Source: Nitrospirota bacterium (GTDB lineage Bacteria > Nitrospirota > Nitrospiria > Nitrospirales > UBA8639). Taken from it: 18,749 bases of DNA. The translations under genes were made by a program, and so were the position numbers. The notes under the pieces are model-generated. The model made no database searches. It had not been told where the DNA came from and saw nothing but the letters and a program-made list of their open reading frames with translations. The DNA is taken from positions 1 to 18,749 of the forward strand of contig QIDY01000403.1 in NCBI GenBank assembly GCA_003228495.1. Reading direction: 5' to 3'. Positions 8,417-15,327 of the stretch are shown piece by piece; position 1 is the stretch's first letter; every line of letters starts with the position of its first letter.

Positions 8417-9212
8417 GAGAGGATTTGCCAGATTCCGCCAATCGGGATAACAAAACCTGTAGACGTTGTGTATTTTCGGCTAATTTAGGGAGCTGGTATT
8501 TTTCATCGACTCGTACGACTTTTTGTAAATAGTGGACAGCTTTTTCCCACTCCCCTCCTGTTTCATGACAATTGGCTAAGACATACCAAGCACCGCCCAT
8601 CCGCAATTCATCTTTAAGGCGTCGGGCAACATCCAGGCTCGTTAAGGTACAGGATTGGGCTTCTTCCAATCGACCCTGGCTCAAATATAAGCGTCCCATC
8701 ATTCGGAAAACATCAGCCTGACCTGCATCATTACCCACACGACGCATCAGGATCAACGATTCTTGATAATACAAGAAGGCTTCGTCTTCCTGTCCGGTTT
8801 CTCTTGCGACAAGGCCTAAGTCAGAGAGCAATACTGCTTTGCCGGCATAATCCAATAAGAGATTCATGAGATCCAACGCTTCTAAATAATAAGCGCGGGC
8901 GCGGTCCCATTCGCCAGCATCAGCCGACAAATTTCCCAAATTTGCTAGCGTTGTACTAATTCCTCGCTCATCGCCTAAGATTTTCTGAAGTTCCAGAACT
9001 TCGGTGTAGTAGGAACGAGCTTGTTCGCGACGCCCACTGACTGCGCAAATATTGCCTAGATTTCCTAATGTCGTGGCCAATGATCGTTGATCTCCATTTT
9101 TCCGATCGACTTCAAGGGCTTGGGAATAACATTGATAGGCCTGGGTATAGAACCCCTTCGAAAAGTGTTGATTGCCTAATGAATTGAGATTGGCAGACTG
9201 GGACCAGGCCAT
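8409..9212 (-). CDS. TPR repeat protein, six tandem 40-residue repeats
   Basis: 267 aa from ATG 9212. TTG 9218 two codons upstream is the alternative start, and the Shine-Dalgarno is weak. Residues 9-248 divide into exactly six uninterrupted 40-residue units starting at LNSLG, LGNLG, LANLG, LSDLG, FRMMG and WYVLA, each with the TPR pattern of G/A at position 8-12, Y/A in helix B and a conserved turn. The 40-residue period and LGNLGN motif are like the kinesin-light-chain/TPR_12 type. Only 19 residues follow the last repeat, so the protein is essentially a bare TPR superhelix: a protein-protein interaction scaffold without a visible effector domain. No signal peptide, so probably cytoplasmic. 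Its stop codon lies within the next gene's start region. Partners are unknown; the 145-aa product is the obvious candidate. Confidence 0.88.
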   Translation of the reverse strand: MAWSQSANLNSLGNQHFSKGFYTQAYQCYSQALEVDRKNGDQRSLATTLGNLGNICAVSGRREQARSYYTEVLELQKILGDERGISTTLANLGNLSADAGEWDRARAYYLEALDLMNLLLDYAGKAVLLSDLGLVARETGQEDEAFLYYQESLILMRRVGNDAGQADVFRMMGRLYLSQGRLEEAQSCTLTSLDVARRLKDELRMGGAWYVLANCHETGGEWEKAVHYLQKVVRVDEKYQLPKLAENTQRLQVLLSRLAESGKSSHE

Positions 9213-9218
9213 AGTCAA

Positions 9219-9305
9219 TCACTCACAAAGATGGAAGTGTTGAATAAATCTACAAGGTTTGGAGTGGCAAGGAAGGATAAAAAATAAAGAGTGCATGACA
9301 GTTAT
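9219..9305. other. Short intergenic spacer between the MBL-fold and TPR genes
   Basis: 87 bp, the largest gap inside the leftward cluster downstream of the thioredoxin gene. AT-rich in part. No hairpin or convincing promoter was seen, but a separate promoter for the TPR gene could lie here. Confidence 0.3.
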
Positions 9306-9905
9306 TCATGTTTCAGCAAGGGCCTGTTCAAGTATGGGCTTGGCTTCGGCCATAAGAGAAGCGCCATCTCCGACAATCAAACTATTAAAGTTATACTTTA
9401 ATAATCGCCGCAGGCCTTCACGAGCTTGACCGATATCCCCATATTTCCCAGGAGGCAGGAGACGTAATGCTCCTGCGGGATGGCCAATAATGGCATCGCC
9501 AACGATGAGAACGCCTTTCCCTTGTTGTAGGAATAACGCGCTTTCTCCCGGAGACTTTTGATGTGCTAATTGCACGACCCAAATCCCACCGGGGAGTAAT
9601 TCTGCATCTTTAAATGTTTTATCGATGGAAAGAGACATTTCCACGGCGTCCAATTCCGGAGCCATCACCGTGCAGTGAAATTCATTTCGCAGCTGGTTTG
9701 CCTCTCGTGCATGATCCCGATTGGTCAAAATAATATAATCGACTGGACTGCCTTGACGAGCAAACGCAATATCACTGGCCGTCATGGGGGGAGGATCGAC
9801 AAGGATTCGATGCTCTCCAACCGTCAACAAATGGCCATTGAAATTGAGCTGTTTTTCTTCTGAGTACCAAGACCACTCCCAGATATTGGGAAGTAGGGCT
9901 TTCAT
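9306..9905 (-). CDS. Metallo-beta-lactamase-fold protein with degenerate metal site
   Basis: 199 aa from ATG 9905, which overlaps the stop of the 79-aa gene as ATGA, so the two are probably translationally coupled. The fold is suggested by the N-terminal strands HLLTVGEHRILVDPPP, an ILTNRDHARE loop where HxHxDH normally lies (residues 59-68), LAHQKSPGESALFL (His115), VLIVGDAIIG (Asp137) and a final LIVGDGASLM (Asp180) where a GHG motif would be expected. Several expected histidines are therefore replaced, and binuclear metal binding as in classical hydrolases is doubtful. It may be a single-metal or non-catalytic relative. No signal peptide. Substrate and role unknown; context is the thioredoxin/TPR cluster. 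Confidence 0.75.
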   Translation of the reverse strand: MKALLPNIWEWSWYSEEKQLNFNGHLLTVGEHRILVDPPPMTASDIAFARQGSPVDYIILTNRDHAREANQLRNEFHCTVMAPELDAVEMSLSIDKTFKDAELLPGGIWVVQLAHQKSPGESALFLQQGKGVLIVGDAIIGHPAGALRLLPPGKYGDIGQAREGLRRLLKYNFNSLIVGDGASLMAEAKPILEQALAET

Positions 9906-10141
9906 AAGGCTCCAATGGTTTCTTGTAAAAGAGCCATGGTCTTCTCCTGTACGGAAGGTTCTTCCGGAAGGTCTAAGATATCGTCTTCATGGACCGTAAT
10001 GAATTTTCGATTGGCCCCTTTGGTAAGAGAGATAAGAAAGAGGCTGCGTGAAGGCGTCGTGGGAATCACCACTTCAACGGTACTATCCAAAGTCGTCACC
10101 AATTCAAGAAATTTTGATTTACCTTCTTCTAATTCATCCAT
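9902..10141 (-). CDS. Small hypothetical protein, 79 aa
   Basis: Not recognised. ATG 10141 is chosen because AGGA (10147-10150) sits 5 nt upstream; a TTG at 10171 would give 89 aa but lacks a site. The sequence begins with an acidic helix (MDELEEGKSKFLEL), then strands (VEVVIPTTPSR, LFLISLTKG, KFITVHEDDIL), then a C-terminal helix. Together this looks like a small alpha/beta soluble domain. It lies 34 nt after the thioredoxin-like gene and its stop overlaps the MBL-fold gene start, so it belongs to the same transcript. Confidence 0.68.
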   Translation of the reverse strand: MDELEEGKSKFLELVTTLDSTVEVVIPTTPSRSLFLISLTKGANRKFITVHEDDILDLPEEPSVQEKTMALLQETIGAL

Positions 10142-10175
10142 AGCATTCCTAGCATTAATTTCTAAAAACAAAGGA

Positions 10176-10724
10176 CTACATTGAGGAAGGCATCGAAGAA
10201 AGGAGTTTGTCCACTTCCTTCACAATCATTTCATGCCCTGCTAATGTGCCATCAGTAAAGAAATTCCCTACTCGTTGCCAACGGATCATGCCCTGTTGGT
10301 CAATTACGTACACGTTGGGAATAAATTTTCCACCCCCATACAATTTGTCTGTGGTTTGTTCGGGATCTAATAAATATGGATAGGTCACTTTGACCGGAAA
10401 CGTTTGTAAAAATTCACCGACGTCGGTTTGGGAATCCCCCGATGAATTCACCCCGACCACCGCGACCGGTTTGCCTTGAGTGGCCTCAAATACTTTTTGC
10501 AAGTTCGTGCTTTGGAGTAAACATGGCTGGCAAATATGAAAGAGCCCGAGGACGACGACTTTCCCTTTGAATTGTTCAAGGGAGACGGTCTGCCCATCGA
10601 GAGCAGTTAACGTAAAATTCGGTGCTGCCTCACCAACTTTAAAAAAACTTCCGGCCTGTACAACTCCTAAGAAACACAGGAGAACGCTTGTTAACATGAG
10701 TCCCAGTCTTGTTCGTTGTGTCAT
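10176..10724 (-). CDS. Periplasmic thioredoxin-like protein (TlpA/ResA/AhpC-TSA family)
   Basis: 182 aa. ATG 10724 is chosen because a strong AGAGGAGGA (10731-10739) sits 6 nt upstream; the in-frame GTG at 10748 lies beyond it. Residues 1-24 form a signal peptide (RTR, hydrophobic core, VQA before Gly25), so the product is probably exported to the periplasm and may stay anchored. The redoxin fold follows: APNFTLTALDGQTVSLEQFKGKVVVLGLF, split across residues 34-62, then active site CQPC (65-68) and cis-proline region FIPNVYVID (Pro136). The residue before CxxC is Ile rather than the usual Trp. The likely role is thiol-disulfide exchange on exported proteins, possibly cytochrome c maturation, though no ccm genes are present. 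It is first in the leftward cluster, behind an inverted repeat. Confidence 0.88.
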   Translation of the reverse strand: MTQRTRLGLMLTSVLLCFLGVVQAGSFFKVGEAAPNFTLTALDGQTVSLEQFKGKVVVLGLFHICQPCLLQSTNLQKVFEATQGKPVAVVGVNSSGDSQTDVGEFLQTFPVKVTYPYLLDPEQTTDKLYGGGKFIPNVYVIDQQGMIRWQRVGNFFTDGTLAGHEMIVKEVDKLLSSMPSSM

Positions 10725-10748
10725 TATTTTTCCTCCTCTTATAACCAC

Positions 10749-10778
10749 TTCAATAGGAAAAAAATATCTCCTATTGAA
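10749..10778 (-). promoter_or_regulatory. 10-bp perfect inverted repeat upstream of the thioredoxin-like gene
   Basis: TTCAATAGGA (10749-10758) and TCCTATTGAA (10769-10778) are perfect inverse complements separated by 10 nt. The repeat ends 9 nt before the Shine-Dalgarno of the thioredoxin-like gene. It could be an operator or a 5'-UTR hairpin near the ribosome site. On the minus strand the loop contains a T6 stretch, but the arms are not GC-rich, so an intrinsic terminator is less likely. Confidence 0.5.
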
Positions 10779-10867
10779 AGAGCGCTACAAAATTTTTGCA
10801 CTGTTACGAACATGTTATCACAGGATTTTTGAGGGCAGCAACAAAACCAGGGAGGAGTTTAGGACTA

Positions 10868-11049
10868 AGGGCTCGCGCAAACATAACTTCCAATTTCCGT
10901 ATCCCCTCTTCATGCCATCTTGGGCCGATCTTTACTCGCACAATCCTCAACGTAGGCCTTCCCACGCCTGCGGTTGTGCTCCCTCAAATCGCCCCAATCT
11001 GACACAAAGCCGGGTACGAATTCTGGGAAGTTATGTTTGCGCGAACCCT
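10868..11049. mobile_element. MITE-like palindromic element at the purF stop codon
   Basis: The arms at 10868-10891 and 11026-11049 are inverse complements at 23 of 24 positions (core CGCGCAAACATAACTTCC). The inner sequence is also imperfectly palindromic down to CAACGTAGGC (10948-10957) facing GCCTGCGGTTG (10966-10976), so one strand could fold into a ~180-nt hairpin. CTAAG occurs directly outside both ends (10865-10869 and 11048-11052). The element proper would then be 10870-11047, with 22-bp TIRs and a 5-bp target duplication. It encodes no convincing protein. The TAG stop of purF falls within the right-hand CTAAG copy. Confidence 0.7.
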
Positions 11050-12493
11050 AAGAGACGTGATCAGGTTCAAAAAGCCCAAGTTGCATTTGTTCAGCTTTTG
11101 TCAAGCTAATCGGGTACTTATCGGTAAAACAAGCATTGCAATAATGCTGAGATGCATCTGGAGCAGTAGCCAACATCCCTTCAAGGCTTAAATATCCTAA
11201 ACTATCCGCCGTGACATATCGACGAATTTGTTCAAGGGAGAATTTAGAACCAATGAGCTCCTTTTGAGTCGGTGTGTCAATTCCATAAAAACAGGGCGCA
11301 ATGACGGGTGGAGAACTGATGCGCATGTGAATTTCCCGAGCCCCTGCTTGGCGAAGCATTTTCACGATTTTCCGGCTGGTCGTTCCTCGAACGATGGAAT
11401 CATCAACGACCACAATTCGTTTGCCTTCTAAAATCTCAGGGACAGGATTTAATTTGAGTTTAACCCCAAAATGACGAATAGCTTGTTGGGGTTCGATAAA
11501 AGTCCGGCCAATATAGTGATTTCGCGTAAGGCCGATTTCAAACGGCAGGCCCATGCCTTCAGCATAGCCAAGAGCAGCCGGGACTCCGGAGTCAGGTACG
11601 GGGATGACCAGGTCGGCATCGGCAGGGCATTCCTTGGCCAATTGTCGGCCAAAGGCTTTTCGTATGGGATAGACGGCATTGGTACCAAAGATTTTTGAAT
11701 CGGGTCTCGCAAAATAGACATATTCAAAAATACATTGGGCTCGATTACGTTCAAGGAAGGGATGATGGGATGTCAGTTCCGTGCCTTGGATGACCACGAT
11801 TTCTCCAGGCTCCACTTCACGTACGAACTTGGCGTCAATGAGGTCGAAAGCACAGGTTTCAGATGCGACGACCCAACTACCTTTATAACGGCCCAGACAT
11901 AGGGGGCGAAAACCAAAGGGATCACGAGCTGCGATAAGATGGTCATCGGTGAGTAACACGAGCGAAAAGGCACCGCGCACCAGGCTTAAAGCATCGATTA
12001 CCCGATTGACGATCGTATCGCCTTTGGAATGAGCGATGAGATGGATAATGACTTCACTGTCGGAGTCCGATTGAAAAATGGCTCCATAGGCTTCCAATTC
12101 TCCTCGCAACACTCCGGCATTGATGAGGTTGCCATTATGAGCGAGCGCTAAATTGCCAAATGCAAAATTCACCGACAAGGGCTGCACATTATGCATGTCG
12201 CCGCTTCCGGCCGTAGAATATCGATTGTGACCGATGGCTTTGTTCCCCGGTAACTCTCGTAGGGTCTTTTTTGAATAAATATCCGCAACGAGCCCCAAGC
12301 CTTTTCTTTGGTAAAATCGTTCGCCATCGGAGGAGACAATCCCCGAACCTTCTTGTCCTCGATGCTGTAAGGCATACAAACCCAAATAGGCTAGGTTCGC
12401 CGATTCTTTATGGCCGGAAATTCCAAATACCGCACATTCTTCGTGAAAGCCATCAGGAGATAAAGAGGAGTGAACGATCGGTAAGGGTTTCAT
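11048..12493 (-). CDS. purF: Amidophosphoribosyltransferase
   Basis: 481 aa. Catalyses the first committed step of purine synthesis: PRPP + glutamine to phosphoribosylamine. Residues 1-19 look like a propeptide that is removed to expose the catalytic Cys20 (EEC-AVFGI), followed by the class II glutaminase domain (LQHRGQEGSGI, IGHNRYST, LAHNGNL). The PRPP-binding loop is VVVDDSIVRGTTS (361-373). Cys254, Cys401, Cys452 and Cys455 are in the positions expected for the 4Fe-4S cluster of Bacillus-type PurF. No obvious Shine-Dalgarno precedes the ATG; purL ends 49 nt upstream, so it is probably co-transcribed with purL. The stop codon lies at the edge of the MITE-like element, so the insertion may have replaced the original downstream sequence. 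Confidence 0.97.
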   Translation of the reverse strand: MKPLPIVHSSLSPDGFHEECAVFGISGHKESANLAYLGLYALQHRGQEGSGIVSSDGERFYQRKGLGLVADIYSKKTLRELPGNKAIGHNRYSTAGSGDMHNVQPLSVNFAFGNLALAHNGNLINAGVLRGELEAYGAIFQSDSDSEVIIHLIAHSKGDTIVNRVIDALSLVRGAFSLVLLTDDHLIAARDPFGFRPLCLGRYKGSWVVASETCAFDLIDAKFVREVEPGEIVVIQGTELTSHHPFLERNRAQCIFEYVYFARPDSKIFGTNAVYPIRKAFGRQLAKECPADADLVIPVPDSGVPAALGYAEGMGLPFEIGLTRNHYIGRTFIEPQQAIRHFGVKLKLNPVPEILEGKRIVVVDDSIVRGTTSRKIVKMLRQAGAREIHMRISSPPVIAPCFYGIDTPTQKELIGSKFSLEQIRRYVTADSLGYLSLEGMLATAPDASQHYCNACFTDKYPISLTKAEQMQLGLFEPDHVS

Positions 12494-12542
12494 AAATGTA
12501 AAGGCAGTATTGTGTTAATGGCAGAACAAGCAAGCTGAAGAA

Positions 12543-14828
12543 CTAGGGCGACAGTTCAGCTCCGATTTGTTGCGATAAACTATTTTGCCACTGGGCAGTT
12601 AAATCGGACAAGGAAAGCTTCATATGATACACGGTCTGATTCTTGGAGGCATTAACGGTCACATCCATATGTTCGGTATCCGTGACCCGTCCTAAGAGAC
12701 TCATCGGCACATCCCTGTTCAGATCTTGAATATAGCGTTGTACCTGACCCAGATGTTCTTGTTTGACCGATACCAACACCCGTGACGGACTTTCTCCAAA
12801 AAGTAGGGCATCAAGGCGTAAACGCTCTTGCGAAAGTGTAATCTGAGCTCCGAATTGTGTGGTGGGATGGGTGATGCAACACTCGGCTAGTGTAATGAGG
12901 AGCCCGCCTTCTGAGCAATCATGTGCCGTCTGCACCCATCCATTTTGAATGAGAGTCAGTACACATTGCTGTAAGGCTTGCTCGCGTTCCAAATCTAACC
13001 ACGGAGGCATTCCTTGTTCTCGAGAATGCATGACTTTTAAGTATTCCGTCCCACCGATATCCTCTCGGGTCTCACCTAACAACAGAATCGCATCGCCATG
13101 TTGTTTGAACCATTGCGTCGTAATGTCATCTTCTCTTTCAATCAATCCCACCATTCCCAGGATAGGTGTGGGATAAATCGAGAGACCATTCGTTTCGTTA
13201 TACAGACTGACGTTGCCGCTCACGATAGGAATTTCAAATGCGCGACAGGCATCGGCAATCCCTTCCACAGCCATGATGAATTGCCACATGATGTCAGACC
13301 GTTCGGGATTCCCAAAATTCAGACAATCCGTCGCGCCAAGAGGTTTGGCACCTGAACACACTAAATTTCTAGCGGCCTCGGCGACAGCCAAGCCTCCCCC
13401 CATATAGGGATTGAGTAAGCAATAACGGCTATTGCCATCAGTGGTCATGGCAAGAGCTTTATTTGTCCCTTTAATGCGAACAACCGCCGCGTCCGAACCC
13501 GGGGACACAACGGTATTGGTTCCAACCATATGATCAAATTGCCGAAATACCCACTGTTTGCTGGCAATAGTGGGAGAAGCTAACAACTGCAGTAAGGCAT
13601 CAGCCGGGTCCTTCACATCAGGCAACGCATCCAGATTTAAGGCTTGCAAAATTTCTTGATACTGCGGAGGCGCCGATGGTCGTTCATAACGCGGAGCTTC
13701 ATCTGCAATAGCAGGGGCCGGGATTTCCGCTACGACCTGATCCCCTTCCCGAATACGAAGCAAGCCATCATCCGTCACCTTTCCAACCACGGCTGCATCG
13801 ATGCCCCACTTGCGACAAACGGCCAGGACAGCGTCTTCTTTGCCTGGTTGGGCCACAAGTAGCATCCGCTCTTGCGATTCGGACAACAGCACTTCATAGG
13901 GTGTCATGTTGGGTTCCCGCCTGGGAACTTTGGCGACATCCAGCTCTATTCCTGTTCCCGAACGAGAGGCCATTTCGCATGCAGAACTCGTCAATCCTGC
14001 CGCACCCATATCCTGAATACCCACGAGAAGATCTTGCTCTAAAAATTCAAGGCATGCTTCAAGTAATAGTTTTTCTAAAAACGGATCACCGACTTGAACA
14101 TTGGGACGCTTCTTCTCGGAAGCATCATCAAAGCTATCCGAGGCCATCGTCGCGCCATGAATACCATCCCTCCCCGTCTTGGCCCCAATATACAACACCT
14201 GATTGCCTGTGCCTTTGGCCAGTCCTCGCAAGAGACGATCCTTTTTCACAATACCCAGACAAAACACATTTACTAAAGGATTTTTTGAGTAGATATCGTT
14301 AAACGTAATCTCGCCGCCTACCGTGGGCACACCAATACAGTTCCCATACCAGGAAATACCGGAAACGACTCCTTTCAAGAGATGTCGATTCTGGGCGGTG
14401 TCCAATTCGCCAAATCTAAGGGAGTCTAAAAGGGCGATCGGTCTGGCTCCCATCGTAAAAATATCTCGAAGAATGCCACCTACTCCAGTGGCTGCTCCTT
14501 GAAAGGGCTCGATGAACGACGGGTGATTGTGCGATTCCATCTTGAACACAGCTGCTAACCCATTGCCGATATCGACCGCACCGGCATTTTCTCCAGGGCC
14601 TTGAACAACTTGAGGCCCGTCTGTTGGAAATCGCTTGAGATGCACACGCGAGCTTTTGTAACTGCAATGCTCGCTCCACATGACCGAAAAAATTCCTAGT
14701 TCGGTCAGATTGGGTTCTCGCCCAAGATGCGTCACAATTTGCTGATACTCCTCCTCAGACAATCCATGCTGCTTAATCAGCTCAGGAGAAATATTTGTTG
14801 GAGGCAAGGTCTTGGTGTCTTCGGTCAT
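12543..14828 (-). CDS. purL: Phosphoribosylformylglycinamidine synthase subunit PurL (small type)
   Basis: 761 aa, the size of the small PurL that works with PurS and PurQ rather than the ~1300-residue single-chain enzyme. It converts FGAR to FGAM with ATP and ammonia delivered by PurQ. Motifs: MWSEHCSYKSSR (His54 region), VFKMESHNHPS (His100), GAATGVGGILRDI, TVGGEITF, then in the C-terminal half STDGN-like TTDGNSRYC and HDCSEGGLL. Cytoplasmic. ATG 14828 is preceded only by a weak AGG. It is separated from purQ by ~500 bp holding a DUF433 relic and a REP-like hairpin, an unusual gap in this otherwise tight operon. Confidence 0.97.
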   Translation of the reverse strand: MTEDTKTLPPTNISPELIKQHGLSEEEYQQIVTHLGREPNLTELGIFSVMWSEHCSYKSSRVHLKRFPTDGPQVVQGPGENAGAVDIGNGLAAVFKMESHNHPSFIEPFQGAATGVGGILRDIFTMGARPIALLDSLRFGELDTAQNRHLLKGVVSGISWYGNCIGVPTVGGEITFNDIYSKNPLVNVFCLGIVKKDRLLRGLAKGTGNQVLYIGAKTGRDGIHGATMASDSFDDASEKKRPNVQVGDPFLEKLLLEACLEFLEQDLLVGIQDMGAAGLTSSACEMASRSGTGIELDVAKVPRREPNMTPYEVLLSESQERMLLVAQPGKEDAVLAVCRKWGIDAAVVGKVTDDGLLRIREGDQVVAEIPAPAIADEAPRYERPSAPPQYQEILQALNLDALPDVKDPADALLQLLASPTIASKQWVFRQFDHMVGTNTVVSPGSDAAVVRIKGTNKALAMTTDGNSRYCLLNPYMGGGLAVAEAARNLVCSGAKPLGATDCLNFGNPERSDIMWQFIMAVEGIADACRAFEIPIVSGNVSLYNETNGLSIYPTPILGMVGLIEREDDITTQWFKQHGDAILLLGETREDIGGTEYLKVMHSREQGMPPWLDLEREQALQQCVLTLIQNGWVQTAHDCSEGGLLITLAECCITHPTTQFGAQITLSQERLRLDALLFGESPSRVLVSVKQEHLGQVQRYIQDLNRDVPMSLLGRVTDTEHMDVTVNASKNQTVYHMKLSLSDLTAQWQNSLSQQIGAELSP

Positions 14829-15041
14829 ATCAGCCTAATTAAGCATATATAAATGTCTTTTCCATATAAGGAGAATGCTTTTCTTAGAAAAGGAAAGAAA
14901 CCCGAGAGGAGGAAAATCTTTAGACACAACCTGATTGATCTACAAAATGAGTTCTTACCCCCTCTCCCTACCAGGAGAGGGATGGGTGAGGGTCGACACA
15001 TCCACCTTACACATAGCGATAAGAATGTATCACAGATCAAT
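14829..15041. other. Non-coding part of the purQ-purL gap
   Basis: 213 bp between the purL start and the end of the DUF433 relic. Apart from the REP-like hairpin at 14957-14992 I see nothing definite. No toxin gene partner for the DUF433 relic was found, and the open frames on the plus strand look like chance. Confidence 0.5.
14957..14992. repeat. REP-like palindromic repeat
   Basis: CCCTCTCC (14960-14967) pairs perfectly with GGAGAGGG (14974-14981) across a 6-nt loop and is followed by ATGGGTGAGGG. This composite pattern, a CCCTCTCCC/GGGAGAGGG hairpin plus GGGTGAGGG, resembles extragenic palindromes found in many bacterial genomes. No T-run follows on either strand, so it does not look like a terminator. 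Confidence 0.55.
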
Positions 15042-15286
15042 TCACTCTGTCCTATGATCTGTATCAGATGGAGACATCCGCAAAGGCAAATGATCCGTCA
15101 CATAAGAGGCATAGCGAAGCGCAGAAAAAATTTGTTCCTGGTTTATTTGGAAAATCTCTTCAACGCAAAAGATTTTCCTGTCCCCAAAGTCCCGACAATT
15201 GTTGCCACATCGGTGGAAGTACCCGACACACAAGGCTTCCCTTCACGAACTTCAGGACTCATGGTAATACCGGGAAATACTTCCAT
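15042..15286 (-). pseudogene. DUF433 antitoxin-like gene, broken by a frameshift
   Basis: From ATG 15286 (weak AAGG 5 nt upstream) the frame reads MEVFPGITMSPEVREGKPCV, then SGTSTDVATIVGTLGTGKSF, before a stop at 15143-15145. The -1 relative frame continues from about 15164 with VEEIFQINQEQIFSALRYAS, then YVTDHLPLR, to a stop at 15042-15044. Joined, the two halves give an ~80-residue DUF433 domain: ITxxPEVxxGKPCVxGT, then a QIxxEQIxxALRYA helix. The shift lies near 15162-15170, beside a run of four T. DUF433 proteins are usually antitoxins paired with a downstream DUF5615 PIN-like toxin; none is present here. This could be a decayed gene or a sequencing indel in a homopolymer. Confidence 0.75.
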
Positions 15287-15327
15287 GTTTACCTTGAAAA
15301 TTCCAATGGAATTTTTTGTCAATCCAA

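Noticed and set aside
10567..11109. 180-codon open frame on the plus strand
   Set aside because: It begins antisense to the thioredoxin-like gene, crosses the palindromic element and ends inside purF. Openness is incidental.
14957..14992. REP-like hairpin as an attenuator or terminator before purL
   Set aside because: No T-tract follows the stem on either strand; the pattern fits a dispersed extragenic palindrome better.
14829..15041. DUF5615/PIN-like toxin gene partner downstream of the DUF433 relic
   Set aside because: I read the minus strand in all frames to the purL start and found no sequence resembling the toxin N-terminus or its acidic residues.
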